A DNA stretch of 64,000 bases from contig NZ_JOIX01000017.1 of assembly GCF_000720175.1 (NCBI RefSeq), forward strand, positions 120,084 to 184,083. The letters are read 5' to 3'. The notes beneath the pieces are model-generated. The model ran no database searches and had not been told where the DNA came from. It saw only the letters and a program-made list of their open reading frames with translations. Numbering within the stretch: position 1 is the first letter of the stretch; each line of letters starts with the position of its first letter. This DNA is from Streptomyces sp. NRRL S-337. Its GTDB lineage: Bacteria; Actinomycetota; Actinomycetes; Streptomycetales; Streptomycetaceae. Shown piece by piece: positions 8,930 through 17,282 of the stretch. Position numbers and translations under genes: made by a program.

Positions 8930-9367
8930 GAAGCCGAAGACGCTTCCGTGTGCCACCAACGACCGCTGGCCTTCACTCTCACCGCCGGCAACGTCAACGA
9001 CTGCACCCAGTTCGAGCAGGTCATGGACCGTATCCACATCGAGCGGTGCGGGCCGGGACGACCCCGGACCCGGCCCGCACTCGTCGTGGCGGACAAGGGC
9101 TACTCGTCGACGAAGATCCGCGCATACCTGCGGCGGCGCGGCATCAAGGCAGCCATCCCGGAACGGATCGACCAGATCAACGGCCGCATCCGGCGAGGTG
9201 AGAGCCGCTGCCGTCTCAATCGGGTGGCCTACCGGCGCCGCAACGTCGTCGAAGGCTGCTTCAACCGGCTCAAGCACAACAAAGCCCTGGCCACCCGCTA
9301 CGACAAACGCGCCCGCCACTACCAAGCCCTGGGTACCCTCGCCTGCCTACGACTGTGGCTGCCCTGA
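8930..9367 (+). pseudogene. IS5-family transposase, C-terminal half
   Basis: The conserved DDE part of an IS5-type transposase: PLAFTLTAGNVNDCTQF, RPALVVADKGYSS (second Asp), RRRGIKAAIPERIDQ, and YRRRNVVEGCFNRLKHNKAL with the final Glu block, ending ACLRLWLP. The N-terminal half (HTH region and first catalytic Asp) is missing, so it cannot transpose by itself. Homology begins at about 8930. Confidence 0.85.
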
Positions 9368-9619
9368 CGTTGCGAACACGACCTAGCCCAGGGAGGCCAG
9401 GTCCAGCCGGGACCGAGCGCTCGACCGGCTCAACTCGACTGGTGCAACTCCGCCTGCCGACAGGCTGGTTGACGGTGAAGGGTCGCATCAGAGCCGCGCC
9501 GTGGCCGGGTCGCGGGCATCGATGATGTCGCGACGGGCGGGCGTCTCATCCACGTGCGGAGTCGACAGTCTCGTCACGAGCTGGACCAGTGGGTCTGGCC
9601 GAGACGGGGCCCGTGGAGA

Positions 9620-10396
9620 TCACGCCTCCGGAGCGACGAGACTGCGCAGCAGGGGAGTGGCGATCCGTACGATGTCGTCCACGTCCGCCTCGGCCAGGTC
9701 GGGCATGTGCAACAGGAAGCGCTGGGCGGCGATGCCCATCATGATCGCGCTGAACAATGCCGCCCGCAGCCGTGCGTCGGGGGTCTCGATGGTGCCGGCG
9801 ATGTGATCGGTGACCTCCGTGGTGAGACGCCGGCGCAGCAGCTCCGCGGCTTCGTCGCTCGTCATGCTGGTCCGCAGGAGCACGGCCATGGGGCTGTCCG
9901 GATCCGCCGCCCAGGTACCCAACATGCTGCGCAGGCGGTTTTCCACGGTGTGACCGGGATCGCCGGTGGTGAGCTGGTCATGGGGGATCTGCCAGCGGAC
10001 GGCCTCGCGGAACAGGTCCTGCTTGCTGCCGAAGTACTGGATCACGGAGGACTTGTCCACGTCCGCTTCGGTCGCAATAGCGCGGATGGTGGCGCGCTCG
10101 TAGCCGACCTCCGCGAACTTCCGCCGGGCGGCCGTCAGGATGCGCCGACGTGTGCGCTCTCCCTTGCGCTCGCCCACGGCTGTTGCTGCTGCCCGGCCCG
10201 AGCCCACGGAACCCGATTCTTCGCCCGAGGCCACGGAACCCAATTCTTCGTTCAAGACCACGGAACCGGAATCCTTCCCCAGGCCCGCCGCACCGGACGT
10301 CCGCGGTGCGCCATCTCCGGGCGGCACATGTGTCACTGCATCCGCGCAGGTCAAAGTCGGTCTCCCTCCCGGTGTCGGCCCTGATGCTACAAGCAC
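9620..10396 (-). CDS. TetR family transcriptional regulator
   Basis: Up to 258 residues. The TetR DNA-binding domain covers about residues 77-125 of the long form: RRRILTAARRKFAEVGYERA, then TIRAIATEADVDKSSVIQYF. A C-terminal ligand domain of the TetR_C type follows. The start is uncertain: GTG 10396 gives a low-complexity N-tail that includes a three-fold 9-residue repeat, while GTG 10177 (VGERKGERTRRR) would give a normal 185-residue protein. The gene lies 214 bp downstream of the GT1 glycosyltransferase on the same strand and may control it; the inverted repeat at 11866-11894 is a candidate target. Confidence 0.85.
   Translation of the reverse strand: MLVASGPTPGGRPTLTCADAVTHVPPGDGAPRTSGAAGLGKDSGSVVLNEELGSVASGEESGSVGSGRAAATAVGERKGERTRRRILTAARRKFAEVGYERATIRAIATEADVDKSSVIQYFGSKQDLFREAVRWQIPHDQLTTGDPGHTVENRLRSMLGTWAADPDSPMAVLLRTSMTSDEAAELLRRRLTTEVTDHIAGTIETPDARLRAALFSAIMMGIAAQRFLLHMPDLAEADVDDIVRIATPLLRSLVAPEA
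10206..10286. repeat. 27-bp in-frame repeat x3 in the TetR 5' region
   Basis: Units beginning ACGGAACC at 10206, 10233 and 10260 recur with an exact 27-bp period. On the minus strand they encode a 9-residue repeat of the type SGSVxxxEE. The multiple-of-three period keeps the frame open, which supports translation of this leader but does not prove it. Confidence 0.8.
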
Positions 10397-10610
10397 CTCC
10401 GCGCGGCGCCAGAACCTCGGACGGACGGCGGATCACAGAGGCTCCGTCGGGGGAGGTCCGCTGGAGGCGAAGCCGACACTGCCGCACGGGCGGGGGACGA
10501 CCTCAGCACCACCGCGCTCCGGCCGGTGGAGTCCCACGGTCGGAGCGCGGCGGAACGGTTCGGCGAACCGACCGTTCACGAGGGTGCTGCGCGGGCGACG
10601 GCCGTCCGGC

Positions 10611-11798
10611 TCAGACAGCCAGGGCCGTCGCGTCCTCCACCAGCCGGCCGAGGTCCGGCAGAGCGTGGGCCCGGCGCTGGAGCCCTTGGGCACGGGACCG
10701 GTAGGAGCGGTCCTCCAGTACGTTGTGCACCGCTGCCGCCAGAGTCTCACGCGTGGCGTCCTGGACGTCGATCCGCGTCCCGACGCCCAACTGCTGCAGT
10801 CGACCGGCGTTGTGCGACTGCTCGGCGAACAACGGCACCGCCACCATGGGGACTCCGTACGTCAGCGCCTCCCGGGTCCCATTGAAACCCGCATGCGTGA
10901 GGAACAGATCACTGGACCGGAGCAACAGTTCCTGCTGGACGAACGAGGTCAGATGGACGTTGTCGGGGCGCGCACCGTCCCACTGCTGTGGGTCACGATC
11001 CGCGCCCAAAGCCACGACACCGGTGACCGGCAGGTCTCCGAGCGCCTCGATGATGGTCCCCAGCAGTGCGCGGGCGCCGCCGGGGAGATGGGCAGCGTTC
11101 GAACCGAGGGTGGCGAGGACGAGCGGCCGCTCCGTGGGGAGTTGGGCGATTTCCGGGTCGAGGCCACCCGCTGTCGTCTGGGCGGGGACCTGGTAGTAGC
11201 GGGCGCTGGGCAGTCGGCTGTCCGCGGGGTAGAAGTCCTCCGGAACGACTCCGGCGCGGAAGGCGCGGAACGGGTGCCAGGGGTCGCTGACCGGCGCCAG
11301 ACCGAGCTTCTCCCGCTGCCGGTTCAGCTCTTCCTGCACGGCGGGATGGGCGTACGGAGCCATCGGCGCGATGTCCAAAGCGCCATGGGGTATGCCGAGG
11401 CTCTCTGCCGCCAGGTAGCCGCCGTACTCGGTCGACTCGTGGAGGATCAGGTCTGGCCGCCAGTCCCTCGCCACGTCGAGAAGGTCGTGGGCGCTGGGCC
11501 CGGCGAGATGCCCGACGAAGGCCGCCGCAAAGAACTCCGGCGCCAGCTCGACCGTCACGGAACCGACCTTGTCCATGCCCGGCGGGGGCTGGACCTTACC
11601 GCTCTGGAGCGCTTCCCCCATCGACTGGAGATGGGGCAGCGTCAGCGCGGTGAGCCCGCGCTTCTCGATGTGCTGGACAACGCCGGCCCCAGTGGCGACG
11701 GCCACCTCATGGCCCGCCTCTCGGGCTCGTTCCGCCACTGGCAGAACCAGCGGCGCGAGGTGCGAATAGATTGCCTGTGCGGTGATGAGGATGCGCAT
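10611..11798 (-). CDS. GT1 (UDP-sugar dependent) glycosyltransferase, MGT-like
   Basis: 395 residues, GT-B fold, similar to macrolide and sterol glycosyltransferases that attach a sugar from an NDP donor to a small hydrophobic acceptor. The N-terminal acceptor domain starts RILITAQAIYSHLAPLVLPV, with the usual His near residue 13. The C-terminal donor-binding signature is LTHAGFNGTREALTYGVPMV followed by VPLFAEQSHNA, where the HAGxN and the EQ pair contact the diphosphate and sugar. Such orphan genes often inactivate antibiotics. ATG 11798 fits the family start. An AT-rich inverted repeat lies about 70 bp upstream. Confidence 0.88.
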   Translation of the reverse strand: MRILITAQAIYSHLAPLVLPVAERAREAGHEVAVATGAGVVQHIEKRGLTALTLPHLQSMGEALQSGKVQPPPGMDKVGSVTVELAPEFFAAAFVGHLAGPSAHDLLDVARDWRPDLILHESTEYGGYLAAESLGIPHGALDIAPMAPYAHPAVQEELNRQREKLGLAPVSDPWHPFRAFRAGVVPEDFYPADSRLPSARYYQVPAQTTAGGLDPEIAQLPTERPLVLATLGSNAAHLPGGARALLGTIIEALGDLPVTGVVALGADRDPQQWDGARPDNVHLTSFVQQELLLRSSDLFLTHAGFNGTREALTYGVPMVAVPLFAEQSHNAGRLQQLGVGTRIDVQDATRETLAAAVHNVLEDRSYRSRAQGLQRRAHALPDLGRLVEDATALAV

Positions 11799-11865
11799 GG
11801 TGCTCGCTCTCCACGAAGCGGTGCCGACCCCAACGTGTGGGCCCCACCGCGGACTTCACGGCCGA

Positions 11866-11894
11866 ATTCTCAAAAATAAACGCTTGTTGAGAAT
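11866..11894. promoter_or_regulatory. Inverted repeat upstream of GT1 gene, candidate operator
   Basis: ATTCTCAA (11866-11873) and TTGAGAAT (11887-11894) are perfect 8-bp arms around a 13-bp spacer, within an unusually AT-rich patch 68-96 bp before the GT1 start codon. Size and symmetry fit a dimeric repressor such as the nearby TetR protein; this link is inference. Confidence 0.5.
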
Positions 11895-11969
11895 CTATCA
11901 CTCGACCGCCAGGGCCCCTCCCCACCCCTCAACATCGGCCCGTTCAGCCGTTGATGTTGTCCAAGCGCG

Positions 11970-12110
11970 CGCCGTCGAAGGCCAGTTGGCGTTGCGGTCC
12001 GGCTGGCCGTCCATGTTCCGCGGCCATCTGAACGACCGGCAGCGCTACCAGGCCGCGTTCGCCGACGGCTGGTACCTGACCGGGGACTTGGCCAGGCGGG
12101 ACCAGACGGG
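11970..12110 (+). pseudogene. Acyl-/acetyl-CoA synthetase fragment
   Basis: About 45 residues match the adenylate-forming family: GWPSMFRGHLNDRQRYQ then AFADGWYLTGDLARRD, the conserved region around the A8-linked Asp of AMP-binding enzymes. Both ends are missing. The right end runs directly into the 223-bp DNA-ligase-like repeat, so this is a rearrangement scrap. Confidence 0.65.
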
Positions 12111-12125
12111 TGGTACGCGAGGCGA

Positions 12126-12348
12126 GATCGTGGTCGACACAGCCGAGGAGCGGGGAGCTTGACGGCACCCGGTCCGCGTCGCCCGGCTCCCCTGGACGTC
12201 ACAGCCTCGGATGTACCGCCCTACGGAACGAGCCCAACGCCCCCACGGCATGAGCCTGGCGCTCCGTACGCCAGGGCAACCTCGACGAAGCCGCCTGGTG
12301 CCGCGAGGCGCGCGTGTTCTGCGGGCCCGGGCAAGCGCGCCGCCGGCA
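12126..12348 (+). repeat. 223-bp repeat, copy 1 (carries tail of ATP-dependent DNA ligase relic)
   Basis: Nearly identical to 38183-38404 in the same orientation, with a few substitutions and one indel (an extra C at about 12170). Both copies end at the same base (GCCGCCGGCA) before diverging. Translated in pieces it gives IVVDTAEERGA, and in another frame a WRHP-like block followed by VRVARL, as at the C-terminus of actinobacterial LigD-type ligases, but frames are broken. An IS701-type half transposase lies 150 bp beyond. Confidence 0.85.
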
Positions 12349-12499
12349 AGTAGGCGGTCAACGTAGCTCCGGCGATCTCCGGAGCGGGGACGGGTGCGTC
12401 CCACAGAGCGCGATATGCCCTGCGGGACGCATGTACGGGCAGCAGTCCCGCTGACCGAATGTTCAGCGGTACAGCTTCTTGGAGGAGGTGTAGATCATG

Positions 12500-13267
12500 C
12501 TGCCGACACCGGTCATGTTGCCGGCGTGGCCCGCCGTCCTTGTCGCGGACACCGGCTATGGCGCGAACGCGGACTTCCGCCGTGATCTGGAGGACCGCCG
12601 CCTGGCCTACGTCCTGCAGGCCAACGGCGAGATGACCGCCCATGGAGAGGAGGCCGTGCCACATCAGCCCGACTACGGTGGGCTCGGGCCAAAACCCCTG
12701 CCCGCTACCGTGCCCGGCCGCTGTCCTTACGTGAGCACGTATGGGCTGCGGGCCACGACCACGGCCGGACCGTGACCTGGCGCAAAGGCTCGAAGGCGGC
12801 GATGAGCTCGCATTTCGTGCTTCTGCGGGTCCGCCTCGCCGGACGCAGGCCCAAGCCCGCCGCGGACGGGACGATTCCGCTGGTCTGGCTGATCGCCCAG
12901 TGGCCCGAGGACGAGGCGGAGCCGGTGCAGTACTGGATCTCGAACCTTCCCACCGACCTCCCAGCCAAGGGCCTGGTCCGCCTGGCAAAAGCCCGCTGGC
13001 GGATCGAGCACGACTACCGAGAGCTGAAAACCGCTCTGGGCCTGGACCACTTCGAAGGCCGCTCGTTCACCGGCTGGCACCGCCACGTCACCCTCGTCAC
13101 CGCCGCCACCTGTTCCTGACCGAACAGCGGAGGAGCCCAAAAGCCCCTGCCAGGGCCTGACCCTCTACCAGGCCCTGGACCTCCTCCAACACCTCCTGGC
13201 CACCTGGACCGGCACCTGCCCCACCTGCCACCAGCCCACCCCATGGCAGCCCTACGACACCACCTAA
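12500..13267 (+). pseudogene. IS701-family transposase, C-terminal half, frameshifted
   Basis: Successive frames encode an IS701-type DDE transposase. First comes AVLVADTGYGANADFRRDLE (second catalytic Asp region); then from about 12772 MTWRKGSKAAMSSHF, WLIAQWPEDEAEPVQYWISN, RWRIEHDYRELKTALGLDHF and EGRSFTGWHRHVTLVTAA; and after further shifts HLFLTEQRRSPKAP, LTLYQALDLLQ and CPTC. The N-terminal half is absent and at least three frameshifts are present. The complementary N-terminal half of a similar transposase lies at 38405-39030 on the other strand. Confidence 0.85.
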
Positions 13268-13277
13268 CAAAGCACTA

Positions 13278-13757
13278 CTAGCCGTACGGGTTGAGTGCCC
13301 GGAAGCGGACGGTGTCGCTGCGACGGTCGAACCACAGTTTGATGGAGTATCCGCTGCCGTCGCGGTCGAGTTCGTGCGACCGGATCCACTGGGGGTTCTC
13401 CGGCCCCTCGCCCTTGAGCGGCTTCTCGAACCACGAGGAGAAGTCATCGGCCGGCCCCTTGGAGACGAAGGCGTGGGCCGCCGTCAGCTCGGCAAGTTTC
13501 CCCGGTGTCAGCCGGGCGAAGCCCGAGATCACCAGCTCCGGCGACGGTATCCCCCGATCGTTGTCCCGGCTGCTCACCCACTTGGCGTCGGCGAGCGGGC
13601 CCAGCAGCGGGAATGCCCGCTCCAGCGGTGTGGTGTCGGTGTGCCAGTCCCCCTTGGCCCCGTTCGCCACCTGACGCAGAGTCCACCAGGTGGGTAGGAC
13701 CGCCAGCCCCGCCCCGATCCCGATCAGCTTCCGTCGCTCCAACGAGATCCCCCTCAT
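13278..13757 (-). CDS. Hypothetical protein with N-terminal hydrophobic anchor
   Basis: 159 residues, no family recognised. The N-terminus (basic, then a short hydrophobic run LIGIGAGLAVLPTWW) could be a signal anchor. The rest is soluble, with a WFEKPLKGEGPENPQWIR segment and a C-terminal strand pair SGYSIKLWFDRRSDTVRFRA. Codon use and length suggest a genuine gene. It ends 11 bp from the IS701 relic, which may have landed just past its stop. Confidence 0.6.
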   Translation of the reverse strand: MRGISLERRKLIGIGAGLAVLPTWWTLRQVANGAKGDWHTDTTPLERAFPLLGPLADAKWVSSRDNDRGIPSPELVISGFARLTPGKLAELTAAHAFVSKGPADDFSSWFEKPLKGEGPENPQWIRSHELDRDGSGYSIKLWFDRRSDTVRFRALNPYG

Positions 13758-13846
13758 GCCTGACTTCGGGGCACCTTATCCGGCTTACCGCCCTACATAC
13801 GCGATCATCCCGCACCAATGACCACGAACCGTAGGCGGGTTGCTCG

Positions 13847-14368
13847 TTACGAAGACACGCGATCCTGGACAACCGGAGCGCCATTAGGGGGCACACCACC
13901 CCGACCAGCGACGAATGCCGAGAATTCAGTCAGCTGCTCGGGGGCGAAAGCGCGCTTGGGGATCACGATGAAGAGTCTCGCTGACGGGTGAAGTAGGAAG
14001 GCTTCGCTTGTCTCGCGGATCTTGATGATGGCAGCCCACTTGAATTCACCACGCTCAAGATCCGTTTCGATCGTGACCCGATTCACGGTGAGAAGCGCAC
14101 GTGTGGGCTTGCACAGGCGAGGGGCTTGCTTCTTGACTCCCATCCTTGTGCCGAGTGTCAGCAGCAGGACGTACATCACGCCGGCGCCTATGCAAAGGAA
14201 GCCAGTGGAATCCGGGCCGTGGTCACCACGCCCCAGCGTCAGGGCAAGGCCGAGTACGACAAACACGATTGCGACGGCCCACACGATGATGCGTCTTCGC
14301 CGGGCCATCCTGAGGCGGGCATGTATGAGCTCGTCTGGTTGCAATACGTAGGACAGATCGATGTTCAC
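13847..14368 (-). CDS. YcxB-like membrane protein
   Basis: 173 residues. Two TM helices (IIVWAVAIVFVVLGLALTL near 24-42 and GFLCIGAGVMYVLLLTLG near 54-71) precede a YcxB-like C-terminal domain: ALLTVNRVTIETDLERGEFK, then IIKIRETSEAFLLHPSARLF and IPKRAFAPEQLTEF. The family is of unknown function but widespread in Gram-positives. GTG 14368 has GGAGG six to seven bases upstream, so it is preferred over the longer frame from 14494. Confidence 0.75.
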   Translation of the reverse strand: MNIDLSYVLQPDELIHARLRMARRRRIIVWAVAIVFVVLGLALTLGRGDHGPDSTGFLCIGAGVMYVLLLTLGTRMGVKKQAPRLCKPTRALLTVNRVTIETDLERGEFKWAAIIKIRETSEAFLLHPSARLFIVIPKRAFAPEQLTEFSAFVAGRGGVPPNGAPVVQDRVSS

Positions 14369-14652
14369 CGTGGGCCTCCGGGGTGGTAATGATGCGGCAT
14401 CCTCCCAGCGTGTGCAGGATGCGATCAAGTTTGGATCACCCCGAAAATATCGATCGCCGGCGTAACCGACCCGCTGCTTTTCAGGCGAATCCACCGGAAG
14501 TGGTGATAGTCAGTAGAGTTTCAACAGGGTTGTCAACCGTTGTCCGTGATTGCCGGCCACACGCCGTGCTGTCCGTTGGAGTTGCCGTCACCGGCCGCGT
14601 GTTACTGACCCACGCTCCTAGCCTGATCCTGGAGGGGCACCCATAAGGTAGT

Positions 14653-14874
14653 TCAGGCTCGCGGCCGCAACTGTTCGAGCACCCGGATTGCACCAACTAC
14701 GGGCTTGCAGACGGACCACGTCGCCTCGACACCTTCCGTATCCTCCTCACCTTGAACGCTCGGCTGTGTACTCGCAAGCGGTAGGCGTTGCCGTCGTCGT
14801 CGCCGCTCGGCTTCCACGCAGCCGGGCTTGATGTGCTTGACCACTGACGGGAGGGGGTTATCCCAGCCGTGCAC
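14653..14874 (-). CDS. Short hypothetical ORF, doubtful
   Basis: 73 codons starting at GTG 14874 with a good Shine-Dalgarno (GGAGGGG four bases upstream). The product is Arg-rich in the middle (EAERRRRRQRLPL) and matches nothing recognised. The ribosome site is the only support. Confidence 0.25.
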   Translation of the reverse strand: MHGWDNPLPSVVKHIKPGCVEAERRRRRQRLPLASTQPSVQGEEDTEGVEATWSVCKPVVGAIRVLEQLRPRA

Positions 14875-14918
14875 TATTCCCCTCCGGCCAGTAGTCCTTG
14901 ATGGGCCTCGGCGGCTCG

Positions 14919-15174
14919 TCAGGAGACCGCCGTCGGGGTGTCTCGCAGGGTGACGTTGGCGTGGCTCTCCTGGAAGCCCTGGTCTGACACCATGGTCAGC
15001 GGAGCCGTGGACCGGAACTCTGGCAGAGTGGCGGAACCGCAGGAGACCAACGTGGTCCCGAGCTTGGCGACGGTCAGGGCGAGCCCTTCGTTGAGGTCGC
15101 CTGCGTAGGGGACGTAGCCGTCCACGCCTCCCTCGAAGACCAGCCCCTGACCACCCTGACCGTAGCGCCGCCAG
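14919..15174 (-). pseudogene. Unidentified protein C-terminal remnant
   Basis: A minus-strand frame reads YGQGGQGLVFEGGVDGYVPY, then AGDLNEGLALTVAKLGTTLV and ends in DTPTAVS. It looks like the C-terminus of a real but unrecognised protein. It abuts the stop codon of the truncated AraC-type gene, so the two fragments probably met by deletion. Confidence 0.35.
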
Positions 15175-15765
15175 TTACGGGCATGGTTCGAGGTCCACTG
15201 TCACCGAGGTGAGCGTAGGGATATCGGCCGGTGTGAACTCGTTGGCGCGGGCATTGATGTCCGAGAGCCAGCGGTAGAAGACGCCCCCCATGCCATGGTT
15301 GAGTGGCACGGGGACTGCGCTCATGCGCTGGACCGTCTTCTGCGGCAGCGGCAGCACTGCCCGGGGAACCGTGAGGACCAACGAGGACAAGCAGTCCGGG
15401 GTGGCGTTGAGCGATCCACGGTAGGGGTGGCTGCTGTCCACCAGGACGAACTCTCCGGCGCGGAACTTCGCATCACGTCCGTGCTGAGAGATGGCCCCGT
15501 CTCCCTTGAGAGCACAGTTCATCTGGTAGACCTCCGGGTCGCCTCGCCGTATGAGCTTCGGAGTCCGGAGCATGCCGAGCTGCGGGAAGGCCAGTGCGGT
15601 CACCTGAACGTCTCGGAGTGACAGGACACGCATCGTGGCTCGGAAGTCATCCTCTTGTTCGCTGCGGAGCCAATTGCGCATGTGCGTCTGCGCAGCGACT
15701 TCCTCGAACAGGGGGAATCGCTCAGCTTCTGAGACGACGTCAGTTCTGAAGTCGGTTACGAGCAA
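15175..15765 (-). pseudogene. AraC-type regulator lacking its DNA-binding domain
   Basis: About 196 residues match the N-terminal AraC_binding_2 cupin-like domain of actinobacterial AraC/XylS regulators: VTDFRTDVVSEAERF, FRATMRVLSLRDVQVTAL, GDPEVYQMNCALKGDGAISQ, AGEFVLVDSSHPYRG and VPRAVLPLPQKTVQRM. These proteins are normally about 320 residues and end in two HTH motifs. Here the frame stops after PTLTSVTVDLEPCP, so the whole C-terminal HTH region is missing. TTG 15765 follows a G-rich ribosome site; an upstream GTG at 15858 adds unlike sequence. Confidence 0.7.
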
Positions 15766-16172
15766 CGTCCCGCACCCCCGGATAATCCCGACATACCTAC
15801 GGCTGAGGATGGCTTGGACAGTCATGGGCGGTCGAGTGCGAGACCGGCCGTTCTGCACCAGCAGACGTCCCGGCCGAAGCCACGAGCTCGGCAGGTCGAG
15901 CCGCCGATTGAGGAGCGGTTGTCGGATCAGATCGCGTGCGTGGGGTGTGTCGACACGGGCGTTACCCCATGCGCGTGCACGGCATCGTCACCACTTCGTC
16001 CCGCCCCCGCACCTTCGCCATGTGCAGCAGACTCGCCAGCAGCCCACACCGCTTCAAGCAAGAGACGGTCTGCGCCCCGTACGGCCGGATTCTGTAGGAG
16101 CATCGTGTAGCCAGGTGTCAGATGTCAGGTGTCGAGCGGAGGCTGGATGTATCACGTTGTGGAGGGGCGGGC

Positions 16173-17282
16173 ATGACGACGACCGCGTCATCGGACGGGC
16201 CACCGGAGCCGCAGCCGGGCGGTGACGGCAGCGCCCCTGCTGAGCCCACAGGACAGAGCGGGGGCTCGGGCGGCGACTCGTCGTCCGCTCCCGCGCAGTT
16301 ACCGCAGCAGAGCTCTGCCGACACGGAGGGCGGATCCCGGGAGAGCATCTGGGCGATCGTCGCCGACGCGATGGGCCTGGCCCCCGGAGCCTCCCGGCGC
16401 AGGAAAGTGGGGTTGTTGCTGGTGACGATGGCGATCGGCCTCTTGGTCGTTTTCCGTGACACGCTGATTGACTACGTCATGATCAAGCCGAACGTGACCA
16501 GAGAGAACGATTCCCACAAGGAGTACGACGCCTCCCAACTTCCTTTCACGGTGTCCGTGCGGCCCGAGAACAGCGAACCCCGTCAATGGGCCGTGGTTCT
16601 CGACCGGGAACTGACCGCCGACGAGACGCGGAAGCTGACGTCCAGCAAGGACAGTTCGACCGCCTTCTCCTACCTGAAGGCACTGGGTGGCCATCCGCTT
16701 TCGTACGCGCCCTTGCTGGAACACGCCCCCAAGCGGTACACGCAGCGGCAGACGTCGACCGGACGCATGGAACTTTCCGACACGTTCAAGATGATCGTGC
16801 TCAGCACCCGGTCCTCCGCCGTGATCATCGACGACTGGAAAGTCACCGACGTCACGTGCCGGAAGAGCACCGCGCAGACGGTCGTCGCCTATCCACCGCA
16901 GGGCGGAGCCGCCTACCAGGGAATCCGGCTGCACATTCCACCCCGTGCCGACGAACCGGTGCTGACCGACGACACCCAGGGACAGGGTGAGCCCTACTTC
17001 GGCACCCACTACATCGAGGTCGGAGGCGGCCAGCCCTCGGGCGGGATCCGCGCGGAGGCGATCGCGCCACCGGGACAGTCGTGCGAGTGGGGCATCAGCA
17101 TCCACTACAACGACTCCTACCAGAAGGGGCGGTGGGTCCAGCTCAGGGACGGCAAGGGCAAGCCGCTGCGCATCCGTACGGAGTCCGTCCCCGTGAACCC
17201 CCGGCAGCAGTGGGTCTTCGGCTCCGTTCCCTGGACAGCGTGCCACGAGAAGTCCAAGGAGCCGATGTGCGACCTTCTCTAG
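16173..17282 (+). CDS. Hypothetical single-pass membrane protein
   Basis: 369 residues. A disordered cytoplasmic tail rich in Pro, Gly, Ser and Gln (1-55) precedes one TM helix (about 79-95, VGLLLVTMAIGLLVVF) and an extracytoplasmic domain of about 270 residues with four Cys in its second half, probably disulfide-bonded outside the cell. No family is recognised. ATG 16173 has GGAGGGG five bases upstream; an earlier ATG at 16122 lacks this. The gene overlaps the following lipoprotein start by 16 bp, so they form an operon. Confidence 0.7.
   Translation: MTTTASSDGPPEPQPGGDGSAPAEPTGQSGGSGGDSSSAPAQLPQQSSADTEGGSRESIWAIVADAMGLAPGASRRRKVGLLLVTMAIGLLVVFRDTLIDYVMIKPNVTRENDSHKEYDASQLPFTVSVRPENSEPRQWAVVLDRELTADETRKLTSSKDSSTAFSYLKALGGHPLSYAPLLEHAPKRYTQRQTSTGRMELSDTFKMIVLSTRSSAVIIDDWKVTDVTCRKSTAQTVVAYPPQGGAAYQGIRLHIPPRADEPVLTDDTQGQGEPYFGTHYIEVGGGQPSGGIRAEAIAPPGQSCEWGISIHYNDSYQKGRWVQLRDGKGKPLRIRTESVPVNPRQQWVFGSVPWTACHEKSKEPMCDLL

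Noticed and set aside
8930-9367. Intact IS5 element
   Set aside because: The N-terminal half of the transposase and a left end are missing; only a relic remains.
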